Source of the DNA: Dicyema japonicum
Lineage: Eukaryota > Dicyemida > Rhombozoa > Dicyemidae
DNA length: 64,000 nt
Direction of reading: 5' to 3'
Assembly (NCBI GenBank): GCA_011109175.1
Contig: RDEW01000022.1
Coordinates: 580,273-644,272, forward strand
The translations under genes were made by a program, and so were the position numbers. Under the pieces are notes generated by a model, which was not told the DNA's origin, made no database searches, and saw only the letters and a list, made by a program, of their open reading frames with translations. Below are positions 24,928-36,164 of this stretch, piece by piece. Every line of letters starts with the position of its first letter. The first letter of the stretch is position 1.

Positions 24928-26290
24928 TTAATTAATGTCGATTCCTCTCTCAGAAAGAATGCACTTGGCAATAGTATTCAGCTGAATATTCGTTGTCCCC
25001 TCATAAATTGTTCCTAAAAATATGCAGGGAAATCACCAATTTTAGCGTCCCTATAAAACTTTTCCACCAGAGAATCCCTAATATAGCCCATTCCCCCCAT
25101 AAAGTCAACACACTGAGAAGCAATCTGACCCGCCATCTGACTTTATTATATCCCAGATCACCTCTGAAGCAAAATACTTGGTAATCGCCGCATTCTTCAC
25201 AACGGAATCTCCCGCAAGAAGCTGACGAGCTGTATTGTACACCAAAAGACGAGCAGCATGGATTTGAGATTCCATTTGTGCGATACGGTGATTCATCACC
25301 TAAATCTCCCCAAATATGAACCTGAAAGCTCAAAATAGACTTACCGAACTGCTTCCTGTCCTTAGCATAGTCAATAGCCAACTGTAGACACCCCTCAGAC
25401 AGTCCCACCATCTTATAAACCCGACCAGAACTTGTGCTCCGATAGCGATTCTTCCCTCGTTAAGGATGTCTATGGCATACTTATAGCCCTTTCCAAGCTC
25501 CCCCAACTAAATGGTCCGAGGTACCACACGTTATCAAAGAAGACTTGGCAGGTACCCGAGGCCCTGAGACCAAGTTTGTCCTCAGGCAACCCAACACTGA
25601 GTCCCTTTGATTCCTGTCCACCAGAAAGCAACTGATTCCCTTATACCTACCATAAACCCATCATTCTACAATTTCGGGTCTACTGTCGCCATGACGATAA
25701 ATACGCCTGCAATTGTGGCGTTGGTTATCCACATTTACTGCCGTTCAGCACGAATCCCCATTGCTGTTTTCGGTGGCCCGAGTTTGCAGGGCGAAGCGTC
25801 TGACCCGATTGTGCCTCTGAACAGGCAAAAAGCACCAATCTGCATTAAATCGTCCAAAAACCGTATTTGTGGCTAATTTGGGAAAATACTTGTCCCGGAG
25901 TTGTTTGGAGCCGTATTTCTTTAGAAGAGTGATCACCAGGGTATTCTGCACGTCACATATGACAGAAAATGAACAGTCCACCATGGACAGTTGTTCGATG
26001 GCCAGGATGCTGGCAAAAAAGTTGGCTCCACAGCCGCCAAGATCCTGGCTGATCTCGATCCAAAGATCTGCCTATTAGCAGAAAAATGACCCCATTTTGA
26101 AAGGCTGAGTCAAGGATGTCCTTGTCGATGTACCCCTGCTTGTCCATCTTAGTGACACGTGGTTTTAAGATGTCGCGGAAAACGTAGCGACTACTTTTTA
26201 GACTTTCTATAAACCTGTGTTTTTTATTAGAGCCTCTTCTTCAGTGAGGCAGGTTATCGGACTGATCTGGCTCACAGGCCGGCACAACAT
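24928..26290 (-). CDS. ACADSB: Acyl-CoA dehydrogenase, short/branched-chain type; many mini-introns, apparent homopolymer frameshifts
   Basis: Mitochondrial flavoenzyme that oxidises short or branched acyl-CoA to enoyl-CoA. Minus-strand exons include 25432-25560 (approx.), 25322-25411, 25162-25299, 25037-25136 and 24928-25013; introns 20, 22, 25 and 23 nt there, and 19-23 nt upstream. Seen: 'QDLGGCGANFFASILAIE', 'DCSFSVICDVQNTLVITLL', 'GAFCL', 'LGLRASGTC', 'YAIDILNEGRIAIGAQ', 'DRKQFGKSI', 'VDFMGGMGYIRD' and the C-terminal 'TIYEGTTNIQLNTIAK', which carries the catalytic Glu of the family (the E of 'YEG'). At least five frame breaks occur, nearly all explained by one base gained or lost in a short homopolymer. 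The start at 26290 gives a short leader with no clear transit peptide. ACADSB versus ACADS is judged on overall resemblance. Confidence 0.82.
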
Positions 26291-26299
26291 TCTCGCAAT

Positions 26300-26535
26300 T
26301 TTAGCAATTTTCATATATTTTGCTACAATTCTCAAATTATTAAAACGATCATCAATTAAGCTACGCCCATTATTCGAGGTAAATAGAAATAATTAAGACA
26401 ACCATATTAATTTCGCTTTTTGGTTAGAAATAAGCCAAATAAACCAATTAAGTAACGCCCAATTAAATTATTTTCGACAACGTAAGCATTAATATATTAC
26501 AAAGTTTTTTTTTTTATTTTTTTTAATTTTAAACA
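26300..26535. other. AT-rich intergenic sequence
   Basis: Between the dehydrogenase start and the hAT element; poly-T rich near 26500. Nothing recognised. Confidence 0.4.
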
Positions 26536-26539
26536 ATTA

Positions 26540-28290
26540 TTTTAACAATAAATTAAATAATTTTATAATAATATTCAAAATTACTACCCGGAAAGGATTG
26601 ACTGCCAAGCCAATTGGCCAGTAACCAATGGGCTTCGAAAGTGGAGCGTCCCAAAGCAGCGCTTCCGATTTGTTTTGAGTTCGTACCCCAAAAAAATTTA
26701 AAAACCAATCTCGCACCCCCGATTTTAAATCTAACTTAATTCGAATTTTATTCAATAAAAAAATAGTTAGGTTTCTTGATATTTTTCCTGCCTCTTCGAA
26801 ACGTGGTTTTTTCTGTTAGTGCAATTATGAGATCGTTTTCAGGGTTAAGAGCGTTTCGGTACTTATTTATATATAGTATAGATGAAAATCCCAAGTTGTT
26901 GCAAATGGACCAAAACCTGCAGTGTTTTTTTCGCAAGGGTCGGAAACTTAACATGCGAACCGCACCAAAAAACCTCGAAAGAATTTGAGTCGTACAACAT
27001 TTTCAGTGATGTACATGCTTGCATTTCATTCAAATTGTCTTTATCCTCATCTCTATCGCCCATCTTTTCTTTTTTGAAAGCAAATGGGTTAACAATCCAG
27101 GTATTAGGCAATTATCGTAGAAACATAATCGTTGTATCTCCACACGTGCGGCACTTTAAGCGATTTTTCGGATCATCCAGGTATCAGAATCTTTAATATT
27201 TCCAATTGAAAAAAATATCCATAAATGAAAGTTTTAAGTTGATTTCTGTTTAAATAATTTTATCAAAAGTCGAGTTTGATTCAATGGCGATTTCATCCAG
27301 TGTTGGAAAATTGGGAAAATTATTGTCTTTAATACGTCAAGTCCGCAACGCATTAATAATGCTCATCCCTTTTTATTGAATTGAAAGACTCACTGGTTAA
27401 GATGATCGAAAATGTCAGCCAAATATGCCAATAAAATAACAAAATTTCGAGATTTGAAACAATCAAGTAGTTCAGATTATTTTGTTCGATTTCAAGTCTG
27501 AGAATAAAAATCTGGTCAAAACACGACTTCTTGACAGTTATCTACATCGGTATTATACAAGAGAACAGTGGCGTCTGTATCACAATCAATGCATAATGTT
27601 TTGAACAGTCAAAGCCCTTTCTCGAATGACATTCACAATGCTGAAACACGAATTTAAGACATCTATAACGTAATCGGCAACGACTTTGATACAAATGCAT
27701 GTCGATAAAGGATAAAGTGAGTATCTGTTGCACCCGGAACATGTCTTTTGAAAAGGCTGCATTCCCAACCTGTTTCCCAGCATAATTGCACCGTCCGTGC
27801 AGATTGACCCTATAATTTCCAGTGGAATATCACGTTTATCAAAAAAAGTCTCAATTATATGGAAAACCGTTTTGAGAGGTTTGCAAAAAAATACTCTTCC
27901 GGAGTTAAATTTTCTTGTACACAACGAACAAAGCCAATTATTTGACAGCAATTATCAACATCGGAATTCATACAACTGGATGGAAATTTTGATGCAAGGA
28001 TTCTTTATGTCCGAAACAACTTGTTTAAGAATTTCGTCACTGATACAATTAATTCGATTCCGGATACAATTATTTGACAAAAAAATCTGCTGCAGTTTTC
28101 GAGAGGCGTCTGGACCCAGAACTGTTTTCATCATTTCCAATGCACACGGCTTAATAAGAGTCTCTACATTCAAGATCATTTCCCGATGGTTTCAAACTTG
28201 AATTAGAAAAAATTGCATCACAAAACATGCACTGGGGATAATCATGATTTTTAAAATTATTTCTCGCATCCACAATCGGGAAGCGCTGTC
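26540..28290 (-). mobile_element. hAT transposon, ZBED5/SCAND3-like transposase, decayed
   Basis: Minus-strand pieces in order: 'TLIKPCALEMMKTVLG' with 'NNCIRNRINCISDEI' (28160-27960), 'IGSICTDGAIMLGNRLG' (27810; family 'CTDGAPAMLG'), 'NVIRERALTVQN' (27600), 'WIVNPFAFKKE' (27105), and the C-terminal 'INKYRNALNPENDLIIALTE' (26870). The frame is broken many times. This branch of hAT transposases is widespread in animals and distinct from the CGBP1-like elements of this window. Confidence 0.8.
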
Positions 28291-28299
28291 CTAAAGGGT

Positions 28300-28700
28300 A
28301 TTATAAAGAGGAGCTCTTTCCCATCTGCAGCTTGTATGAGTAAACTCTATCTTCAAGTTATTGTTCCGACAATTTAATACGCCTGTTCTGTCTGAAGAAT
28401 TGCTTTTCCTTCTTCGAGGGTCGAGCGTATAAACTTTCTCAGGAGGAAAATCATGCGGCATATCCAATCTGAAGCCATATCTATCCCCAGTCTCGTTTCA
28501 GAGGTGGAGACGTTGAAAAATGGCCAAGGTTTCCTACATTTCTGCAAGGATCAGAGGAATTCCGATGGACCATAAAGAGGTGTAGTTGAATCGGTGGCTG
28601 AACATTCTAGGAGAATACGCAAGATGTTGGAGGCGGGGATCACCAAATTATTGAGTTAACCTTTTTTTGGCGGTCTTTGGGGCTTAAATAAAACAGATTA
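28300..28700 (+). mobile_element. LINE family A (variant), 3' end
   Basis: Aligns with the 3' end of the copy at 42100-42560: a decayed C-terminus, then a 3' end with GGTTAACC-like and TTTGGCGGTCTTTGGGGCTTAAATAAA sequence. Truncated at the 5' side. Confidence 0.6.
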
Positions 28701-28969
28701 AGAAACAGTCCGAATTTAATGGTTTACTTAAGTTAATATTAGAGGCGATAAAGTTAATAAAGTTAAATTTTAATATTTTATATAAAAATTAAACAAATTC
28801 TGTTTTTTTTCATTTAAACGTTCTCCCTTTATATTTAAAAAAAATTAAAAAGTTGAAAAGTTAAAAAAATAAATCGTAAGGTTAATTTTTTTAACTTTAT
28901 TTTTTTAATTATTTCACAAATTATTATTTTACTATTAAATAAATATTAAGCAGCATGTAGTTTACACGT

Positions 28970-29600
28970 TTTTGTATGCCACGTATTTCTAAGTCTTCTC
29001 TGACTAAAGCAACATTAATTGTTAACGAAATTCCAAGAGAATTTCAATCTCATAATAACCACGAGTTATTTTGTAAACTATGCTTAACGACAGTTAAGTG
29101 CTCAAAAAAGCATTTTGTTAACCTTCACAGGTCCAAGAAACATAAAAATTTTCTTTTGATGAGGATTTATTTTTAAAAAAATTATATCCTAATCTTTTTC
29201 ATGTCAATTGCGTTGCCCATATTTTGCATAATTGTTCAATGGAGGTCAGAAAATCTTTTCCCAGAAGTAGATGATGTAATAGCTAGCGTACAGGCTTCTA
29301 TTAGGAAAAACCAAAAGCAAAAATTGTTGTTTTCCGAAATTGGAATTCCTCCCAAATTCGTATTGACGAGATGAGGTACCTGGTTGAAAACTGCATTTTG
29401 GAAGGACCTAACTAAAATTATTAATATGGAATGCAAAAATGTCTCTCCTGAAGATTATTCACTCCTTCTAAATTGTCAGCCATCCTCGGCATTTGTCGAA
29501 AGATGTTTTTTGCAATTCAAGAGTTTTTTGAGGATAAACAGAAAATTTTGTAAACGAAATCTGAAAAATTACGTAATTTCCATTTTCAATAAATAGTCTT
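28970..29600 (+). mobile_element. Internally deleted hAT (CGBP1-like): N-terminal zinc finger joined to C-terminal dimerisation domain
   Basis: Starts with 'MPRISKSSLTKATL' and a BED-like finger 'FCKLCLTTVKCSKKHFVNLH' (28976-29176) and ends with a hAT dimerisation segment 'SAFVERCFLQFKSFLRINRK' (29384-29596). The catalytic middle (over 1 kb) is missing. The layout is that of a deletion derivative mobilised in trans by a full-length relative such as the element at 20910-22310. Confidence 0.7.
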
Positions 29601-30420
29601 TAAAACAACAGTTGTCTTTTTTAGCCTCTCCCGTGACTCACACCTTTTGAGGCGAGCTTGCTTCCAATGCTGGAGAGAAAAACGTCTGTCTTCGCTCCCA
29701 CGGTTCCAGTTGTCTCCACAGCAATGGGGGTGAAATGGTATTGGTGATTAATATTTTTTTAAATTGTTTAAATATTATAAAAATGTTAGAAAATATCCTG
29801 GCGAATTTTATAACAACAGTTTTTATTGTTTTTTTCTAAGAAATATTTCAAACTAACACATTCATTATTTTTACAAGTTAAAGGTGCCATTGTAAAAATA
29901 TCTGATTTCCTTATTCCATCTACCGATTCTGGGATCAACAAGGACACTAATGCTTAGTCGAATATGATCTTCTTTGCATAAGTTATGATTTTCCTTTGCT
30001 CAATGATCCAAAGGGTCACCAAAATTCCATTTCTTGAGAACGCATATAGCTGTCGTTAGAGAAAACAGCATGGCCACTCAAGTTCCCTAACTTTTAAATT
30101 CTTAATTAACTGTTTATTAATAAAAAGAATAAATGATCAAAAAATAAACTTGACAGAAGCTATTTTTGAGAGCAGAAATTTAATATTATCGTCGTGTGCT
30201 TTCATGTTCCGGAATTCGCTCCTTAACAGGTATGGGGTCGTATGTACCCACGTACCGGAATTTGCTCCCATACTCCCCGCATACCTAATGTGAAGTGTGG
30301 AAAAATAATATTTATTATTTGTTTTCTAGGCGAGTTGTCTCTGATCGATTCCTAAGAATATCGTGGTATCCCTCGTTTCAACACTGTTGTGGAATCAGAT
30401 GTTTAGGAAAATCCAAAAAG
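29600..30420. other. Intergenic sequence
   Basis: About 800 bp with short AT-rich runs. 29640-29745 faintly resembles the body of the head-plus-tail LINE derivatives. No gene supported. Confidence 0.35.
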
Positions 30421-30427
30421 TTTTAAT

Positions 30428-30705
30428 ATGGAAGAATTGGAAATTGCAGAAAATCACGACATTTATAATAAAAGTTTTTTATTGTTTTTTATAAGTAAAG
30501 ATGATGAGTACCAGTTTAACTTTGAGAGGGTGAATTTGCAGTCTTCATATTATAGAAGAATGAATACGAAGATGGGAGTGCATCAATCAAAATATGGGTT
30601 AGATGTTGGAGATTTGTATTCTATTTTTAATTGCTTAAAGCTTTGTATTCAAAAAATTATGGGACGAATCCTTCTCTTCGATTAAAAAAATTTGAACATC
30701 CGTAT
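30428..30705 (+). CDS. Possible small host gene (unidentified, intron structure unresolved)
   Basis: ATG at 30428 opens a frame of 85 codons containing several GT...AG pairs of 22-26 nt. Splicing the last one (25 nt, ending near 30645) changes the C-terminus to 'FKKLWDESFSSIKKI', which looks more protein-like than the unspliced end. More than one combination is possible and none gives a known family. Confidence 0.25.
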
Positions 30706-30849
30706 GGGGATCCCGTAACTATTGTCGAGAAATAGTCTAATAATTTTGTCAAAGTCGAAGATAGTGCTAGTGCTCGTTAATCTTGCACTTAACTTTGATG
30801 TAGTAGATTATTTTTATTTTTGACGATGATTGACGGTGATGGATCACTC

Positions 30850-30975
30850 TTAGCGCTCGCAACATACTATGACGCTTTTTTCTTCAGTGATTCCGTGGAT
30901 ATCCCTGCTAATGCGTGCTGGGATCACGTGATTAGTTAGTTTGTGTAACAGTGGTCTCTCGTGTTATTATTATTC
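30850..30975 (+). mobile_element. LINE family A 3' end with ATT tail
   Basis: Ends TGGGATCACGTGATTAGTTAG ... GTGGTCTCTCGTG(TTA)n, the standard family A 3' end (compare 20503-20560 in reverse). Only the last 120 bp remain. Confidence 0.55.
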
Positions 30976-31304
30976 CGTGGATATAGCTATTTTCTAAGAG
31001 ACAAATTCAACCCATTCCCACTTTCCCTGGATATTTGTTTTCCGACGGGACAGAAAACATGGAAGGGGTGGAAGCCTTTCACTCTATGCAGGAATACGTC
31101 TTTGTTAATGAGATTTCTGATAACACATCAGCTCTCTTCCCATCTGATAAACCCTTAGAACAACTCTGGAACAAGGGGATCTCTCATATCAGACAACATT
31201 GACGACTTGATCATCCTTAATAATCGAGGTAAACACTTAGATACTCCCCTACCTTTTCTTACTGCTTATTCCCTTTTATCCCTTGGGGTGTTATTATAGA
31301 CTTA

Positions 31305-31396
31305 AGTACCTACCATAACCCAATCATGCTGAGAATTCTACAAAAATGGGAGTACCTACCATAACCCAATCATGCTGAGAATTTCACAAAAATGGG
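31305..31396. repeat. 46-bp direct tandem duplication
   Basis: Two adjacent copies, 31305-31350 and 31351-31396, differing by a two-base transposition (TTCTAC/TTTCAC). Confidence 0.85.
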
Positions 31397-32010
31397 AGTT
31401 AATTCCTGCAACAATGACTACTAGCAACTGCTCACCAATGTCTGGTATGTCTTCGCATCCTTTCTGAATAGAGGATTTCTCTTCAATCGCCACTGTTGTC
31501 AGCCTCTTAATGTAATAATTTAATTCATTTTTATGGGTTGACTCCAATACACTTTGCATCTCCTTGCATAGAATCAAGGACGCTCATACGATGGAGAAAC
31601 AAACTAAAGGACTTTGACATACAGTCAACTACCATGAGTGAAACCTGTTCAGAGTCAAATAAAGATAACTCCCTTAACATTGGGAGACAAAACAAAAAAA
31701 GATTGGTAGACGTACTGACAAAATTCACAAACAAACATGTCTTTCACAACTCTAAAGAGGCTCAAAAAGTCTTCTCTATGAAAATGAAGTCTCCTAAGCA
31801 TCCCTTGAGCCGTTAGTCCGATCATTTCAAAATTCTCCTCAAGATATAGAAACCTTCTTTATGTAGATTAATCCATGAATCCAAGACAAACCGTATGAGA
31901 ATGCTAAGTATCCATCTCCACCTATTTACAAAAGTTTTATATACGAGTCTCTAACATTACTGTTCCACAAAAATAGCCATTTTGTCCTGAATCACGGTTT
32001 TCATTGCTCT
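31356..32010 (-). CDS. Probable multi-exon host gene (unidentified)
   Basis: Minus-strand frames that look like coding sequence can be chained: 'MKTVIQDKMAIFVEQ' (about 32000), 'WRWILSILI', 'FLYLEENFEMIGLTAQGM' (about 31840), 'HREDFLSLFRVVKDMFV', 'ELSLFDSEQVSLMV' (about 31680) and 'RLTTVAIEEKSSIQKG' (about 31480). GT...AG junctions of 27-43 nt link most of them, longer than elsewhere in the window, so the chain is less sure. The protein would be mainly helical. I do not recognise it. Confidence 0.35.
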
Positions 32011-32224
32011 GTCAAGTTGTTTTCTTCAATCCTGAAGTCATTATTAATCTCTATTTTAACACAATTTAATAAGCTTTAACACAAGCTTGATGCCTTCTTG
32101 TCTTCTTTTTGCTCCCCCTTAAAGTTTTAAAAATTATCATTAATCTGTAAATATGTTTTTTTTTAATTTTATTATTATTATTAACCAAAAAACATCAATA
32201 GTTAATTTAATTAATCTCGACAGC

Positions 32225-32830
32225 CTCAATCATTTCTCATTCTCTCCTTGTGCGCCTTCTGAGATCCGACGCAGCTTCTATGTAAGCGGGGTGGTTTGGG
32301 GAATAGAAATTGGAGAGGGGTGATTTATACTTTTTCATAAGACACGTCCTGGCTGTGTACTGTTGGGAGTTGCACTGCCTGCACAGAGAATCAAATCCCT
32401 TCACACTTTGTCGGATAAGGTCTTTAAATGATGAGGTGATTAGTTTTTCTAGTTTCCCGAGATTACTAATAGTAGTGGATGTTAAGGACTGAATGTCGCT
32501 GATTTTTTGTTTGTTCGTCCATGACAGATGATTCCCCATGACGCACAGGCATAGCTGACAGATGGCGATCTGATCGCGGGATCGGACTAATAGGTCATCA
32601 GCATATGCTAGGAGGAAATCGTCTTTATTATCGGGTTGTGGTAAATCGGGCATATATTAAATCGGCGGGTGATAAACCTACCACGTGGTCCCTTGAATTT
32701 ACTGGCGATGAATTTAACTAGAACCATGAGTGCCGAGATCACTTGACTGTCTTTTGCCAGGGAACAAATATAAATTGGTAAATTTTCTGCTAAATAATCT
32801 CCACGTGACTTTGGCGTCTTCATAAATGAT
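32225..32830 (-). mobile_element. LINE family A, RT catalytic box to 3' end
   Basis: 'FLLAYADDLLVRSRDQ' (intact YADD) near 32610, 'SWTNKQKISDIQSL' near 32510, and a C-terminus 'AASDLRRRTRRE', closely similar to the end of the 17.7-20.5 kb copy. Truncated upstream of motif B. Confidence 0.85.
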
Positions 32831-34140
32831 GTCTATAACATTGGCTTATAGTTTTCTCTGAAATCTCTTAAGAACGCTTCCATAATAAATAGGAGACTGA
32901 ATTTCCATGGGGGACGCCGAATGTCTTCCGGAAGTATGTGAATATTGCTATGCTAACCACCTCTTTAGTGGTTCTCCCACAGACTCCACTATTGAAATAA
33001 CTATTCATCTACCTGGTTCTTGATTCTGCTGGAGATGATTATAAATAGTGTTGGGGGTAATATTATCGAATATTTAGGGGACCTTTAGGTATGATAGCTT
33101 TATGTGGTATAACTTACAACCTACCTCCGAGAGAAATATGATTGCCCAGTCTCGTCGCTTAATAGTTATACCTCTCACTATTATTCGATTTGAGCCATCA
33201 AAGTCATCTTTTTGTGTCGGTCTTTACTGTTCTGACACAACTCCACCCTATAACCTTATTCATAATTATATTCCTTCCTAATTTCAAGATCCCCCTATGC
33301 CTCTGTTCAATAAATTTATTGGCTTTTCCTTGGGAATTCTCATGGGGGTGATCTTAATATTTCCTTGCAGAATTCTTGATTTTGGTGATCGCTTCCTTCC
33401 ACCATTCTGTGGACGATATAACTTCCAGAGTTTGATGGTTTTGGCCAGGATGATCCTAAACTTTTGTGAGTAGTTTCATAATATGCCAGTTTCTTGACGG
33501 AAGGTCAATCAGGTCGTGCTGCACTCTTCATTACTGGGATTCCGAAAATAAGCTTCACGCGGAAGCCAGTAACAACTATTCTTGAGTTAATGTGCCAATT
33601 GTAGGATCTTGAGCTAACAAGGATCTATCTGGCTGTAGATCCTGATTAAACCCCAGGTTGATCCCTTGTCGCCTTAATCCAAGTGGTAAAATATCTAACT
33701 GAATTTTTTAATGTTGTGTTGCAGATACAGGATGTTATGGTGTTTGAATCGACCATGTATCTGCTTCTCCTGTTCAACCAATGTCGAGCCTACCATATGC
33801 ACTCTACCAACTCTCGCCTTCCAATGTCCACCAATGAATATAGAGTTCCCATGCACATCGGAGGGACGCATAAAACTTTGTTTCCTGTAACTCTCACATC
33901 GGTGGGGGAATAATGCTTATATATAGGAGTTATTGTCGTTGCCATCAATGATTTTTATTACTATGTTGGATTTGATTATTTACATATTTTTAAAGAATTT
34001 TATTCCGTTCCGACGGTAGAAATGGGACGCATTTTCCAAGCATTCGCCACTGTGGAACCCCTTTACTAAAGTAGGAAAGAGAGGGATTCTTTTTAAATGC
34101 ACCAGACATTGGGTATTTCCTGGTTTATTTTGACCCCACT
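32831..34140. other. 1.3 kb without an assignable gene
   Basis: Contains a 76-codon plus-strand frame (33683-33913) and overlapping minus-strand frames of similar length. Neither strand shows a recognisable motif or a consistent mini-intron chain. Confidence 0.3.
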
Positions 34141-34149
34141 CTTAAAAGT

Positions 34150-34260
34150 TGAGAAAGGAGCAGAAAAGAATCCTTCGACCAACTAGGTAGCAGTGTTAGA
34201 ATCGAACCCAGAGCTGATTGCGACAGCACTAACCAATACGTTCAGCTCCTAGAAGTGCTT
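34150..34260 (-). repeat. tRNA-derived SINE-like element, second copy
   Basis: Minus-strand GGTTAGTGCTG (A-box-like) and GGGTTCGATTC (B box), followed by CTAGTTGGTCGAAGGATTC; same arrangement as 24570-24845. Confidence 0.55.
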
Positions 34261-34551
34261 TTTCGTTTACTTAATTTATTTAAGAAACCTCAATATCACA
34301 AAAAAGAATGTGTCAAAGCCAACCGATTAAGTGATCTCAGCTTCTAGTAATTCCCGGACTCTCCTGGAGTAAGCCCCCATCGATCACATCGTCTTCAGGA
34401 AATGTCTTTTAGAATTTCATAGTTGCAGAAAATATTAAATGCTATGGTCTAAATGTGAAAAACTTTATTGGAAAAATGTAAATATTAATAAATAATTTCA
34501 TTAAAAAATATTTTTAAATTATTTGAAAATAGTTATCTTGTGGTTGTTACT

Positions 34552-35101
34552 ATGCAAGAACCTGAATACGTCAAATTAGAATCTAAATCAGCTGTCGAAT
34601 TGCAGAGAAAAAAGCTAGAAAAACTTATGGAGAATCCAGTTAGTGAATTAAACATAATATTTAAAGGATAAGCAAATTATAATCCCCAACTAACCGAACC
34701 TTCAAAACCACGTAATCCTCCTCAGTTCGTCCACCATGTATGGGGTACGGATTCCTTTTTCAATTCAAGGTTCCAGCGCTGGAGTTGGAAGCGGTGACTT
34801 CCACGTGTACCGAGGAATTCGACGTAGGGAGTACGCCAGACAGAAGATACTGGACGCCAACGCCCACATTGTGCAAGTTTTGCTGACTTTTGTAGGACAA
34901 GATCACGAGGGAGTTCTATGAAAGGATGGAGGCTGAGAAGATGATTTTGGAAGGGAAAATGGAAAAGAAGCGGAATAAGAGGTGGTCTGAGTCCTGTAGT
35001 TAAGAAATAAGCGAAAGGCCAGGATTCGAGAGTTGAAGTCTCAGGGACTTTATGCGAAGAAGAAGGATCTCCCCAATAATGAGGTTGAAGAGGAAGATTG
35101 A
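34552..35101 (+). CDS. PRKRIP1: PRKR-interacting protein 1 homolog, 5 exons
   Basis: Small nuclear double-stranded-RNA-binding protein; the human protein inhibits PKR and is found in catalytic spliceosomes. Exons 34552-34642, 34673-34744, 34770-34870, 34896-34981, 35005-35101; introns 30, 25, 25 and 23 nt. CDS 447 nt, 148 aa (human 184 aa). Seen: '[10 protein letters not shown]' (human LERLMKNP), '[18 protein letters not shown]' spanning intron 2, '[18 protein letters not shown]' (human SGEFHVYRHLRRREYQRQ), then a Lys/Arg-rich coiled tail '[20 protein letters not shown]' and an acidic end. Every junction is needed to keep the frame and the family match. No lesion. The N-terminus is shorter than in vertebrates. 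Confidence 0.95.
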
Positions 35102-35164
35102 CTTTTTTTAGCTTACTTATTATATCTGTTTTCCAATTATTAGTCGCTTGTGAGGGTAATCTTT

Positions 35165-35400
35165 TGTCCTCAGTTTACTGCCTATCTTAGTTGGTAGAGC
35201 TGGTCACGTGTCTTTCTCGTTGAATATCCAAGAGACCCCCTTGAACGGAGATGGTTCTTTCAGTGCCTTGACATCGTCATCATCCACGACGATTCTCAAA
35301 TAAAGACCTTAAGAAGATGATTGTTATAGGATTACTGTCATCAGTTAATACTTCACTACGGAACCGGACTCACACAAAACCAAAAGAAAAGGAAATTAAG
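35165..35400 (+). repeat. tRNA-derived SINE with CACACAAAA-type tail
   Basis: TTAGTTGGTAGAGCTGG (A-box-like) starts the element. It ends TTCACTACGGAACCGGACTCACAC and an A-rich tail, matching the end of 44265-44440. Confidence 0.5.
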
Positions 35401-35749
35401 AAAATTGATTGTTTCCTTTTCAACAATTGTTATTTGCTCTAATAATCTGTGTCCCCCTATGCGGAGTTATAAGTGCAATGGCGTTCATGAAAGAGCTGTT
35501 ATTTTCTGTCCAGTCGATGTGTGAGATATAAAGTTGGGCATTTTAGAGTTTAAAGAAATCTGTTAGTGAGACTATATTAGCTGACTTGGTAATCAAAGAT
35601 AGTAGAGATAATAATGGAATTGGGTTTTTTATTCATCAATATAATCTCAACATAAATTGTTTTTTGAGTTGTAAAGTAAAACATTTATAGTCAAGCTCTT
35701 GTGATTGAGAGTGCACTCTCTCTGATAATTTTCATGGAAATGAGTTCGA

Positions 35750-36164
35750 TTAGCCGTTCCTTCGTTCTTCCTCTTTTTTGATAATAAAGGTCCGATGGCG
35801 CGTAGGAAGGGAAGCGATTCGGGTCATATTTTCCCGAGGTTTAGGGTGCTACAGACTTGAAGACGAATCCAACCAAGTTGAAAGAACTTGTCTGATCACC
35901 CATCAGTGGAGGACGATAGTAATAATTAAAGTTTTCAAGGTCGTTGAATACTTGAGGAGTCAACTTGGTTGTAAAGTCAATGGAAGTTACTAAAAACTGA
36001 AAATCTTTGATTTGATTGAGTTTTTGCTAGATTTGTGACTCAGGCGACCATAACTGATGGTTGGCTTAGTATACTGGCTATATAGGGAACCTAGCGTCGA
36101 GGAGAAAGAGTTCCTCGTCCAATAATTTCTAAGGGCCGAGTATCTCTTCAGTGGGCCAATGCAT
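35750..36164 (-). CDS. Unidentified conserved-looking protein, 4 exons, one in-frame TAG
   Basis: Minus-strand exons 36091-36164, 36049-36064 (16 nt), 35874-36026 and 35750-35848; introns 26, 22 and 25 nt. Total 342 nt, in frame throughout, 113 codons plus stop. Seen: 'MHWPTEEILGP', a TAG, then 'KLLDEELFLLDA', 'QKLNQIKDFQFLVTSID', 'NDLENFNYYYRPPLMGDQ' and a basic end 'IIKKEEERRNG'. The TAG falls where GAG would read naturally (GP-E-KLLDEE), so it is a point mutation, a base error, or a sign that translation starts elsewhere. The coherent protein across four mini-exons makes coding origin very likely. I do not recognise the family. Confidence 0.6.

Noticed and set aside
25432-26078. Several 67-89 codon plus-strand frames
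   Set aside because: They lie antisense to the acyl-CoA dehydrogenase exons and have no motif of their own.
30428-30705. SUMO-like protein
   Set aside because: An alternative splice combination gave a vague resemblance, but there is no diglycine end and the core pattern does not hold.
34150-34260. Functional tRNA gene
   Set aside because: The B box is good, but the acceptor and anticodon stems do not pair convincingly, and a diverged second copy with a common non-tRNA body exists at 24570-24845.
36091-36164. Non-standard genetic code (TAG read as an amino acid)
   Set aside because: TAA, TAG and TGA all end genuine genes here (for example eL30 TAA, ABCF2 TAG, PRKRIP1 TGA); one internal TAG is better explained by mutation or error.
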